Source: Nitrospirota bacterium (lineage in GTDB: Bacteria; Nitrospirota; Thermodesulfovibrionia; UBA6902). Taken from it: 64,000 bases of DNA. Both the position numbers and the translations under genes were made by a program. Numbering within the stretch: the first letter of the stretch is position 1; each line of letters opens with the position of its first letter. The notes under the pieces are model-generated. The model was not told the DNA's origin, did no database searches, and saw only the letters and a program-made list of their open reading frames with translations. The stretch lies in assembly GCA_016213935.1 (NCBI GenBank), contig JACQZG010000013.1:1-64000 (forward strand), written 5' to 3'. Of the stretch, positions 28,416 through 37,324 are shown piece after piece.

Positions 28416-28799
28416 ATGGCTAAGCTGACCATAAGCGACCTTAAACAGATAAAAGAGAAGCACAAGTCCACCTTCACTTTAAGGGAAGGCGGATACAGGG
28501 CTAAAGTGACTGTGCATATGGGTACATGCGGCATAGCGGCAGGGGCAAGAAATATCGTAAACGCGCTCATGGATGAGATAGGAAAGAGCGGCGCCGATGA
28601 CATAATAGTCACTACCTCGGGATGCGCAGGCCTTTGCAGTAAAGAGCCGATGGTGACGGTCGAGATTCTCAACAATCCGCCGGTCAAGTATAAAGAACTG
28701 ACCGAAGACGGCATACGCGAGATATTCAGAGAGCATGTGCTCGGCGGCAAGATAGTTGATAAATTCGCACTTGTGATAGGGAGCGAGACCACTTACTGA
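28416..28799 (+). CDS. Thioredoxin-like [2Fe-2S] ferredoxin
   Basis: VHMGTCGIAAGARNIVNAL...VTTSGCAGLCSKEPMVTV four-Cys pattern. Confidence 0.85.
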   Translation: MAKLTISDLKQIKEKHKSTFTLREGGYRAKVTVHMGTCGIAAGARNIVNALMDEIGKSGADDIIVTTSGCAGLCSKEPMVTVEILNNPPVKYKELTEDGIREIFREHVLGGKIVDKFALVIGSETTY

Positions 28800-28813
28800 G
28801 TTTTTACGGGAGA

Positions 28814-30548
28814 ATGCGGATGCAGAAATTCAGGGCAAACCTTATGGTATGCGCGGGCACGGGATGCGTTGCGTGCAATGCCCTTAAGGTGAAGAAGTCT
28901 TTGTCAGATGAGATAGGGAAGCGGAGGCTGCAGGACGAGGTGCAGATCGTGCTCACCGGCTGCAACGGCTTCTGCGCGAACGGCCCTATTATGTCTGTCC
29001 AGCCCGACGGCATCTTTTACCAGAAGCTTAAACCCGAAGACATTCCGATTATTGTCGAAGAGCACCTGCTTAAGGGCCGGCCTGTCGAGAAGTTTATGTT
29101 CCGTGAGCCCGAGTCCAAGACCGCTGTCCCGAAGATGAATGACATCCCCTTCTTTAAGCTTCAGGTTTTGAGAGCCCTCAGAAACAAGGGCATGATAGAC
29201 CCTGAGAATATAGAGGATTATATATCAAGAGACGGTTATCAGGCAGCAGCCAAAGCCCTTCTTGAACTCACGCCCGAAGAGACAATAAAGATTGTTAAAG
29301 ATTCCGGCATAAGGGGAAGGGGCGGGGCGGGATTCCCGACAGGCTTGAAGTGGGAGTTCTGCTCAAAGGTCATATCCAGCTCAAAATACATACTCTGTAA
29401 CGGTGATGAAGGCGACCCGGGCGCATTCATGGACAGAAGCATAATGGAGGCCGACCCGCACGTTGTGCTCGAAGGCATGATAATAGCGGGAAAGGCTATC
29501 GGAGCAACTAAGGGCTACATCTATGTAAGGGCGGAATACCCGCTCGCGGTAAAGAGGCTTCAGCTTGCAATTGACCAGGCGAAAGAGACAGGGCTTCTCG
29601 GAGAGAATATTCTTGACAGCGGCTTCAGCCTCGACATAGAGATCTACCTCGGAGCGGGCGCCTTTGTCTGCGGCGAAGAAACCGCTCTGATGCGCTCCCT
29701 TGAAGGCAAGAGGGGAATGCCCCGGCCGAGGCCGCCTTTCCCCGCGGTTAAAGGCCTCTGGGACAAACCGACCGTGCTTAACAATGTCGAGACATTTGCC
29801 AACATCCCGCAGATAATATTAAACGGCGCTGAGTGGTTCAGGCAGCTCGGAACCGAAAAGAGCACGGGTACAAAGGTCTTTGTGCTTACCGGCGCCATGA
29901 ATAACATAGGGCTTATCGAAGTCCCTATGGGCATACCTCTGAAGACAATCATGTATGACATAGGCGGAGGCATAAGCAAAGGGAGAAAATTTAAGGCGGT
30001 GCAGGGTCGTCATGGACGACACAAACTGTATGGTGAACGTGGCGAAATTCTTTCTCGAGTTCACCGCGGACGAATCCTGCGGCAAATGCCCTCCCTGCAG
30101 AGTGGGGACGCGGGTGATGTTAGACAAATTGACCGATATAACCGAGGGAAGAGGAAAGGAAAGCGACATAGAGCTTCTCCTCGACCTTTCGCGTGACATA
30201 ATAAACACATCTCTCTGCGGGCTCGGCCAGACCGCGCCCAACCCTGTGCTCACAACGATAAAATATTTCAGAAATGAATACGAATCCCACATAAAAGAGG
30301 GCTGGTGCAAATCGGGCGTCTGCAGGGAGCTCTCGACATTCTATATCGATGAGGAACTCTGCAAAGGCTGCGGCCTCTGCCTAAAGGCATGCCCTAAAGG
30401 CGCCATCACCGGAGAGAAGAAGAAGCCTCACAAAATAGACAATGAACTATGCATCAAGTGCCGTTCATGTTATATGGCCTGCCCCGCGAAATTCGGGGCG
30501 CTCAAGATAGGCCCGGGCAACATGCTCGTAGCGGCACAAGATAAATAG
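28814..30548 (+). pseudogene. NuoF/HydB-like NADH-binding subunit with internal deletion and frameshift near 30005
   Basis: N-terminal part (28814..30196 frame) is canonical up to GGGISKGRKFKAVQ. The canonical C-terminal part VVMDDTNCMVNVAKFFLEFTADESCGKCPPC... continues in another frame from 30006 to 30548, ending in a 2x[4Fe-4S] ferredoxin domain. Confidence 0.85.
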
Positions 30549-30561
30549 AACAGGTTCAATC

Positions 30562-33012
30562 ATGGTAAATATTAAAATAAACGACAAACATATAACGGTC
30601 AAAGAGGGAACAACGATACTCGAGGCGGCTTTACAGAACAAGATAGATATCCCGCATTTATGCTATGACAAGCGGCTCGTGCCGTATGGATCGTGCAGAC
30701 TGTGCATCGTAGAGGTAGAAGGGCAAGCGAAGCTTCTCGCCGCATGTTCAACTCCAGTTACCCCGGGGATGTCCGTAAGGACCGAGACGCCCAAGCTCCT
30801 TAAGGCAAGAAAAACGGTTCTTGAACTCCTTCTCGTGCACCACCCTCTTGACTGCCCTGTCTGCGACAAGGCCGGCGAATGCAAGCTCCAGGACCTTGCC
30901 TTCAAGTACGGCCCGGCAGAAAGCCGCTTCAAGGCAAAAAGAAAGCATGAACCGGCAGACACCGGAAGCCCTCTGGTTGAAAGGGACTCAAACAGGTGCG
31001 TTCTCTGCGGCAAATGCGTTAGGGTCTGCGGCGAACTGCAGGGCGTCGGCGCAATAAATATCATAGGCCGCGGTTTTGAATCAAAGATCAGCCCTGCCTT
31101 CGATGAAAAGCTCAACTGCGAATTCTGCGGCCAATGCATAGACGCCTGCCCGGTCGGCGCGCTCGGAAGAAGGCACTTCAGGCACAGCGCAAGGGCATGG
31201 TTTCTTGAGCCGCGCGACAATGTCTGCCCTTATTGCAGCGTCGGGTGCACTGTTACCTATGACCTGAGAGAAGGGAAGATAATGAGGGCGAGGGGCGTTG
31301 AAGGGAAAGGGATAAACAACGGCAATCTCTGCAGCAAGGGGAGATTCGGATTTGATTACATATATTCCGAAAAGAGGCTCGCATCGCCTTTGATTAAAAA
31401 GAACGGCGAGTTCAGGCGCGTCTCATGGGAAGAAGCGCTCAAACATATTGCCGGAAGGATCCAGGCAATAAAACACGCCCATGGTGCTGATTCAATAGGA
31501 GCTATAGGGTCCCCGAGATGCACGGTTGAAGACAACTTCATGCTCCAGAAGTTCATGAAGAGCGTCAACAGTTCAAACAATATAGATTCATCAGCACGAT
31601 TCGGATACGCCAAGATACAGGAAGCCGTGCAGATGTCTTTCGGCTTAAACAGGCTTCCCATAAACCACGAATCACCCCTCGGCAAAGATGTGATACTCGT
31701 GGTCGAATCCGACATCGCATCCACACATCCGGTATGGGGACTCAATTTCCTCAAGGCAAAAAAAGAAGGGTCAAATCTGGTCGTCGCGGATACGAGAGAG
31801 ACAAAACTGACGCGCCACAGCAGCAGGTGGCTGAGAGTGAAACCCGGCACCGGGGTCGCTCTGCTCAACTGCATAATAAAGATTGCTCTTGACGAAGGGC
31901 TTTACGACAAGGCAAAGACCCAAAAGATAGAAGGCTTCAGTTTTCTTTCGGAAACAGTCAATGATTATCCCCCTTCTGCTGTATCGAGGATTACGGGTAT
32001 CAGCGAGGATATACTCGTTAAAACCGCGAGAGAATTTCTTACCGCTAAATCAAGGCTTATAACTCTCACAATAGGCGCTTCAGAAAATACAAAAGGGCTT
32101 GATACCGCGCTTGCCGCAGCAAACCTTGTCATACTTACAGGAGAAAACCCGTCAAGCCTGCAGATGCCGGCTGAGTTCTGCAATACCTTCGGCCTCTGGG
32201 AGGCGGGTGTAAAGCCCGAGTTGGGCGGAAAGAACGCTGTCTCAATGCTATACAAGCCCGGCGCGGTGAAGGCTCTCTTTGTGATGGGTGAAAACCCTGT
32301 CATTACCTTTCCGGATTCCAAAACCGTTGAGGAGGCTCTTCGCAGCCTCGACTTTCTCGTCGTTCAGGATATAATGATGACCCATACCGCAAAGCTTGCT
32401 AACGTGGTGCTTCCCGCTTCCTGCTGGTCTGAAAAAGAGGGCACATTCATAAACGCGGGCGGCATACCTCAGCAGGTGAATCACATAGTCAATTCATTCG
32501 GAAACTCGCTGGCCGACTGGCAGATACTGAAAAACCTCTCAAAGGTCATGGGCGCTGAGATCGCGATAGATGACATAAAAAAGCTCAGGGAAGAGTTTAA
32601 AAATAACAAGAGCGTTGAACAACCGGCGAAACTGACATTCAATCCTGTTACATACACAGCGGTGGGAGAATACGATACCGAATTCCCGCTAAAGATGATT
32701 ACAGGGAACCTCATGCAGCACTCGGGCGCTCTCTCATGCATGTCAAAAGGGCTCGGCAGCGTGATAGCCGATGCCTTTATCCAAGTCAATCCCGCCGACG
32801 CTCAAAGATACAAAATAAGAGACAACGGCTTTGTCGAACTCTCGTCAATTAAAGGTAGTGTTATGATGAAGGCTCAGGTGAGTGATGAAGTGCCCGAGGG
32901 CACGGTATTCGCGCCGGTTCATTTCTCCCACGCGAGGATAAACCATCTCACATCATTATCAGAAACGGGCTCTCCCCCGATCTGCGCGGTAAAGATAAAG
33001 GCTGCCAACTGA
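30562..33012 (+). CDS. NuoG/FdhA-like molybdopterin oxidoreductase-family subunit with N-terminal [2Fe-2S] and [4Fe-4S] domains
   Basis: CRLCIVEVEG; HPLDCPVCDKAGECKLQD; CVLCGKCVRVC; CEFCGQCIDACPVGAL; CPYCSVGCT; molybdopterin domain without a Cys/Sec at the FDH catalytic site (ARFGYAKI). Confidence 0.88.
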   Translation: MVNIKINDKHITVKEGTTILEAALQNKIDIPHLCYDKRLVPYGSCRLCIVEVEGQAKLLAACSTPVTPGMSVRTETPKLLKARKTVLELLLVHHPLDCPVCDKAGECKLQDLAFKYGPAESRFKAKRKHEPADTGSPLVERDSNRCVLCGKCVRVCGELQGVGAINIIGRGFESKISPAFDEKLNCEFCGQCIDACPVGALGRRHFRHSARAWFLEPRDNVCPYCSVGCTVTYDLREGKIMRARGVEGKGINNGNLCSKGRFGFDYIYSEKRLASPLIKKNGEFRRVSWEEALKHIAGRIQAIKHAHGADSIGAIGSPRCTVEDNFMLQKFMKSVNSSNNIDSSARFGYAKIQEAVQMSFGLNRLPINHESPLGKDVILVVESDIASTHPVWGLNFLKAKKEGSNLVVADTRETKLTRHSSRWLRVKPGTGVALLNCIIKIALDEGLYDKAKTQKIEGFSFLSETVNDYPPSAVSRITGISEDILVKTAREFLTAKSRLITLTIGASENTKGLDTALAAANLVILTGENPSSLQMPAEFCNTFGLWEAGVKPELGGKNAVSMLYKPGAVKALFVMGENPVITFPDSKTVEEALRSLDFLVVQDIMMTHTAKLANVVLPASCWSEKEGTFINAGGIPQQVNHIVNSFGNSLADWQILKNLSKVMGAEIAIDDIKKLREEFKNNKSVEQPAKLTFNPVTYTAVGEYDTEFPLKMITGNLMQHSGALSCMSKGLGSVIADAFIQVNPADAQRYKIRDNGFVELSSIKGSVMMKAQVSDEVPEGTVFAPVHFSHARINHLTSLSETGSPPICAVKIKAAN

Positions 33013-33085
33013 ACAGGCCCTTTCATAATCCATAGACTCAGAACAAGCCTTACCTGCCTCAGGGTTTCAGTATAAAATAATAACT

Positions 33086-33502
33086 ATGATGGACAAATAC
33101 AGGCAGCTTGATATATCAGGCGATACCGGCCTCGAGATAACGGGTGAGAGCATCGAGGATCTTTTTAAAAACGCTGCTGCTGGATTATGTGAACTTATCA
33201 CAGATACATCTTCCGTAATAGTCAGTGACGAGAGGAAGGTGACATTCTCATCCGACAGCACGGAGGACCTCCTCGTTAAATGGCTCAATGAGCTTATATT
33301 CCTCTTTGACGCCCAGGGTTTTATATTTAAGGATTGCGAAATAGAGATAGAAAACAACAGGCTTTCGGGAAGCATTTCAGGCGGAATATTTAACCCTGAA
33401 AGCCATGAGAGGAGGCTGCTTATCAAGGCCGCCACATATAACGGCCTCTCTCTTCTAAATGAAGGTGGTTCATGGAAGGCAAAGGTGATATTCGATATTT
33501 AA
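33086..33502 (+). CDS. Archease
   Basis: [27 protein letters not shown]...[18 protein letters not shown]...AATYNGLSL; directly upstream of rtcB. Confidence 0.9.
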   Translation: MMDKYRQLDISGDTGLEITGESIEDLFKNAAAGLCELITDTSSVIVSDERKVTFSSDSTEDLLVKWLNELIFLFDAQGFIFKDCEIEIENNRLSGSISGGIFNPESHERRLLIKAATYNGLSLLNEGGSWKAKVIFDI

Positions 33503-33515
33503 GGAGGTGTTCAAT

Positions 33516-34961
33516 ATGTCAATAGAAGGTATTCACAGGATTGACGAGACAACGGTTGAAGTCCCTAAGGGCTTCATGGAAGGGATGAGGACAAGGGGCC
33601 TCATTTATGTTGACAGGGCTCTTGAGGAGACTCTCGACAAGGAATCCGTTGAGCAGGTCGCAAATGTCGCGACCCTTCCCGGGATAGTCGGAGACTCTCT
33701 CGCGATGCCTGACATCCACCGCGGCTACGGCTTTACTATAGGCGGTGTGGCGGCGTTTGACCTGAAGGAAGGAATAATATCTCCCGGCGGCGTCGGATAC
33801 GATATCAATTGAGGCGTCCGCCTTCTGAAGAGCGGCCTCCGTAAAGAGGAAGCCGTTCCGAAGATGGAAGGCCTCGTTGAGGCCTTGTTCAGGGAGATAC
33901 CTACAGGCGTGGGATCAAAAGGAAAGCTGAAGCTCAATTCAAAAGAGCACCGGAAGGTCCTCGTTAAGGGAGCGAGATGGGTTGTTGAACAGGGCTTCGG
34001 CAGTATCGATGATCTGGAGCATTCAGAATCCGGCGGTTGCATTGACGGAGCCGATCCTGACCTAATAAGCGAGAAGGCTTACGAACGGGGAAGCCCCCAA
34101 TTAGGCACGCTCGGCTCGGGAAATCATTTCACCGAGATACAGTACGTTGACGAGATATTCGATGAAAGCGCCGCGAATATGCTCGGGCTTTTCAAAGGCC
34201 AGGTGACTGTGATGATACACACAGGGTCAAGGGGCTTCGGCCACCAGGTCTGCACAGACTTCCTTGAAGTCATGCAGAGGGCAGTAAAGAAATACGGAAT
34301 AAGCCTTCCCGACAGGGAGCTTGCGTGCGCCCCTTTCAATAGCGATGAATCAAGGGATTACCTCGCGGCAATGAAAGCGGCGGCAAACTACGCATGGGCA
34401 AACAGGCAGTATATCTCACACTGGGTGAGAGAATCCTTCATGCATACATTCGGGACAGGCCCTTCAGCACTCGGCATGAGCCTTCTTTATGATGTGGCAC
34501 ATAACATGGCAAAGGTCGAAGAGCATGTCGTAAACGGAACCAAGATGAAGCTCGTAATCCATCGCAAGGGCGCGACACGCGCCTTCCCTCCCGGCCATCC
34601 CGAGCTTCCCGGCGCTTACAAAGAGACAGGGCAACCTGTTATAATCCCCGGTGACATGGGCAGGGCATCATACGTGCTTATCGGAACTGAACGAGGCATG
34701 AAAGAGTCATTCGGCTCCACATGCCATGGCGCGGGCAGGCTCCTTTCGAGGCACCAGGCAATAAGAAGGGCAAGGGGGAGGTCGATACGCAGAGAGATGG
34801 AGGATATGGGGATAACCGTAAGATATACCGGAAGGGAGACGCTTGCGGAAGAGATGCCCGAAGCATACAAAGATATTTCAAATGTCGTTGACGTCGTTCA
34901 CAAGGCAGGCCTCTCCAAAAAGGTCGCGAGGCTGAAGCCGCTGGGCGTAATAAAAGGTTAA
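33516..34961 (+). CDS. rtcB: RtcB RNA ligase, read through an in-frame TGA (33810-33812); candidate selenoprotein
   Basis: ATG at 33516 after AAGGAGG. ...[35 protein letters not shown]-[TGA][38 protein letters not shown]...[11 protein letters not shown]...[11 protein letters not shown]...[24 protein letters not shown]. Both ORF pieces share one frame with no indel. Confidence 0.88.
33813..33855 (+). promoter_or_regulatory. Candidate bacterial SECIS-like hairpin downstream of rtcB TGA
   Basis: CGGC-CTC-[CGTAAA]-GAG-GAA-GCCG at 33833-33855; apical loop starts 27 nt after the TGA, with G as second loop base. Found by eye, not folded. Confidence 0.45.
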
Positions 34962-34985
34962 CCCGCAGAAGAGGAATAAATATTA

Positions 34986-35852
34986 TTGAAGACGACGAAA
35001 CTGAAAATAGGCAAGATTCCCTACACCAACCTCTTCCCGATCTATTATTATCTCGAGAATATATCCGCCCGGCCTGAATTCGTCTTTTTGGAAGGCGTTC
35101 CCTCAGAGCTTAACAGGATGCTGCGGGAGGGGAAAATAGACGTAAGCCCGTCATCATCGATCGAATACCTTAAACATAAAGACATATATTCTCTCATACC
35201 CTGGACCTCGATCAGCGCCCAGGGCGCGGTGGGAAGCATATACCTCTTCTCCCGTTCTCCCATCGAATCGCTCGGCAACTCCAAAATCGCGGTATCCTCT
35301 CACTCGGAAACATCCGTTGTTCTCCTTAAAATAATCATGAATGAGTTTTTATCATTGGACTGCTCCTATGAGATCACTGAAGCATCCTCCGTTGACAAAA
35401 ACCTGAAGCAATATTCCGCTTCTCTTCTAATAGGAGATGAGGCGATGAGGGAAGCTAAAAAGCTGTCAGCAATCAGTAATCAGCCGTCAGAAAAAAATAA
35501 AGCGATTGCCAAAAACTCATTACAAATAACGAATCACGAATCGCCATATTTATACGACCTCGGCGCAATTTGGCACAAACATACCGGGCTGCCGTTCGTT
35601 TTCGCCCTCTGGATAATAAGAAAAGAATCTCTCGCCGGAAAGAAGGAGCTTCTTAAAAACCTCTCTGAAGACATTATACTCGCTAAAAAGTATATCCCAA
35701 AGCATCTCAAGACCCTCGCCGGCAAATCGCCGATGAGGAAATGGCTCTCCGAAAAAGAGCTCGTCTCATACTGGAACGGGATATCATACGACTTCACGGA
35801 CGAGCACATGGAAGGGCTGTTGCTCTTTGAGAAATACGCAAAGAATTTGTAA
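34986..35852 (+). CDS. mqnA: Chorismate dehydratase (futalosine menaquinone pathway)
   Basis: KIGKIPYTNLFPIYYYLE...LLIGDEAMREA...YDLGAIWHKHTGLPFVFALWIIR; carries an unusual inserted segment near 35459-35545. Confidence 0.85.
   Translation: MKTTKLKIGKIPYTNLFPIYYYLENISARPEFVFLEGVPSELNRMLREGKIDVSPSSSIEYLKHKDIYSLIPWTSISAQGAVGSIYLFSRSPIESLGNSKIAVSSHSETSVVLLKIIMNEFLSLDCSYEITEASSVDKNLKQYSASLLIGDEAMREAKKLSAISNQPSEKNKAIAKNSLQITNHESPYLYDLGAIWHKHTGLPFVFALWIIRKESLAGKKELLKNLSEDIILAKKYIPKHLKTLAGKSPMRKWLSEKELVSYWNGISYDFTDEHMEGLLLFEKYAKNL
35459..35545. repeat. Dispersed-repeat-like segment inserted in frame in mqnA
   Basis: agctgtcagcaatcagtaatcagccgtcag...aataacgaatcacgaatcgcc resembles intergenic agctgtcagctatcagc-type repeats elsewhere in the window. 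Confidence 0.55.
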
Positions 35853-35971
35853 CCGCTTTTATTCCCCTGAATAGAGGTCTAATCGGCGTGCTGTTTCACG
35901 CTGATGAATTCATAACAGCTTCATAATTCATATGGTATAGTAGATTACTTTAAATTCTATCACTTATAAGA

Positions 35972-37324
35972 ATGAAACGGATAATCCCTCTTACAATATT
36001 AGTGCTTTTTCTTTTCTTCATAGTTGCCCATCCGTCAGAGGCCCAGAACATAAACGGCGTCACGATCCGCGAAGAAGTTCTCGGCAACGGGCTTAAGATA
36101 TTCGCGCTGAAAGATCCGAACGCTGTGCTCTCGGTCTTTCAGATATGGTATGACGCAGGCTCAATAAACGAAGATATCGGCAAGACCGGCCTCAGCCATC
36201 TGCTTGAGCACATGATGTTTAAAGGCACCCCCAGGTTCGGGAACAAGGTGTTCTCAAAAATCATCAGCAAGGCTGGCGGTATTGACAATGCCGGCACGAG
36301 CAAGGACTTCGTCTATTATTACCAAAAGCTTGCCGCCGACAGGCTCAGCCTCTCCATTGAGATGGAGGCGGACAGGATGCAAAACCTCATTATCTTGCCG
36401 GAAGATTTCGACTCCGAGAGGAATGTCGTAATGGAAGAACGGAGGATGCGTTATGAAGATGACCCCCAGAGCCTTGTTTATGAAGAAGTTGTCTCAACAG
36501 CCTTCAGGAACCATCCCTACAGATGGCCTGTCATAGGCTGGATGGAAGATTTGAGGTCCTTAACGCGCGATGACCTCTGGCGGTACTACAAAAAAAGATA
36601 CGTCCCGAATAATGCATTTATAATCGTCGCGGGCAATATAGATGTTGAGTCAGTGATAAGCCTTATAAAGAAGGAGTTTGGAGCCATTCCGCGCGGAGAT
36701 GATATCTCAAAGCTTGAAATTAAAGAGACGCCTCAGCGGGGAGAAAGGCGGATATACATAAAGAAAGAAGCGGAACTGCCTTATGTCCTGAGCGCGTATA
36801 AGGTGCCGAACATACTTGAAGAAGACAGCTACGCCCTTGACGTCCTTACGGGGGTGCTTTCAGGAGGGAAAAGCGCGAGGATATACAAGAGCCTGATAGA
36901 CGAACAGCGGGTAGCTCTCTCCGCGGGAGCCGGATATGACAATTTTAACCGATACCCTTTCATCTTTTATCTTTATGGAACGCCTATGCCGGGTAAAAAA
37001 ATCGAGGATGTCGAAAACTCATTATACGCTGAGGTGGAGAAGATAAAGGCAGCGCCTCCGGACATAACGGAAGTACGCAAGGCAAAAAACCAGATACAAG
37101 CGGATTTTGTCATGAATCAGGATTCAATCTTCTATCAAGCCATGATACTCGCGGAATTTGAATTGATAGGGGACTGGCGGTTGAAGGACAGGTATATTGA
37201 CGGCATAGAGAAAGTGACCCCTGAAGATGTTCAGCGTGTCGCGGTTGAATATATCATCCCCGACAACAGGACGGTCGGAACCCTGATACCGGTCAAGAGA
37301 GAAACGAAAAATGAGAATCAATAG
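35972..37324 (+). CDS. M16-family zinc peptidase with signal peptide
   Basis: HLLEHMMFKG (HxxEH) and downstream E; VVMEERRMRYEDDP. Confidence 0.92.
   Translation: MKRIIPLTILVLFLFFIVAHPSEAQNINGVTIREEVLGNGLKIFALKDPNAVLSVFQIWYDAGSINEDIGKTGLSHLLEHMMFKGTPRFGNKVFSKIISKAGGIDNAGTSKDFVYYYQKLAADRLSLSIEMEADRMQNLIILPEDFDSERNVVMEERRMRYEDDPQSLVYEEVVSTAFRNHPYRWPVIGWMEDLRSLTRDDLWRYYKKRYVPNNAFIIVAGNIDVESVISLIKKEFGAIPRGDDISKLEIKETPQRGERRIYIKKEAELPYVLSAYKVPNILEEDSYALDVLTGVLSGGKSARIYKSLIDEQRVALSAGAGYDNFNRYPFIFYLYGTPMPGKKIEDVENSLYAEVEKIKAAPPDITEVRKAKNQIQADFVMNQDSIFYQAMILAEFELIGDWRLKDRYIDGIEKVTPEDVQRVAVEYIIPDNRTVGTLIPVKRETKNENQ

Noticed and set aside
30012-30548. 30012..30548 as an independent ferredoxin-like gene
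   Set aside because: Sequence from VVMDDTNCMV onward is the usual NuoF/HydB C-terminal half; the separate ORF results from the deletion/frameshift near 30005.
33507-33812. Separate short RtcB N-terminal ORF and separate 33864 ORF as two genes or a pseudogene
   Set aside because: Same frame, no indel, conserved sequence on both sides and TGA exactly at the conserved Cys. A single recoded gene is the better working hypothesis, though a nonsense mutation cannot be excluded without reads.
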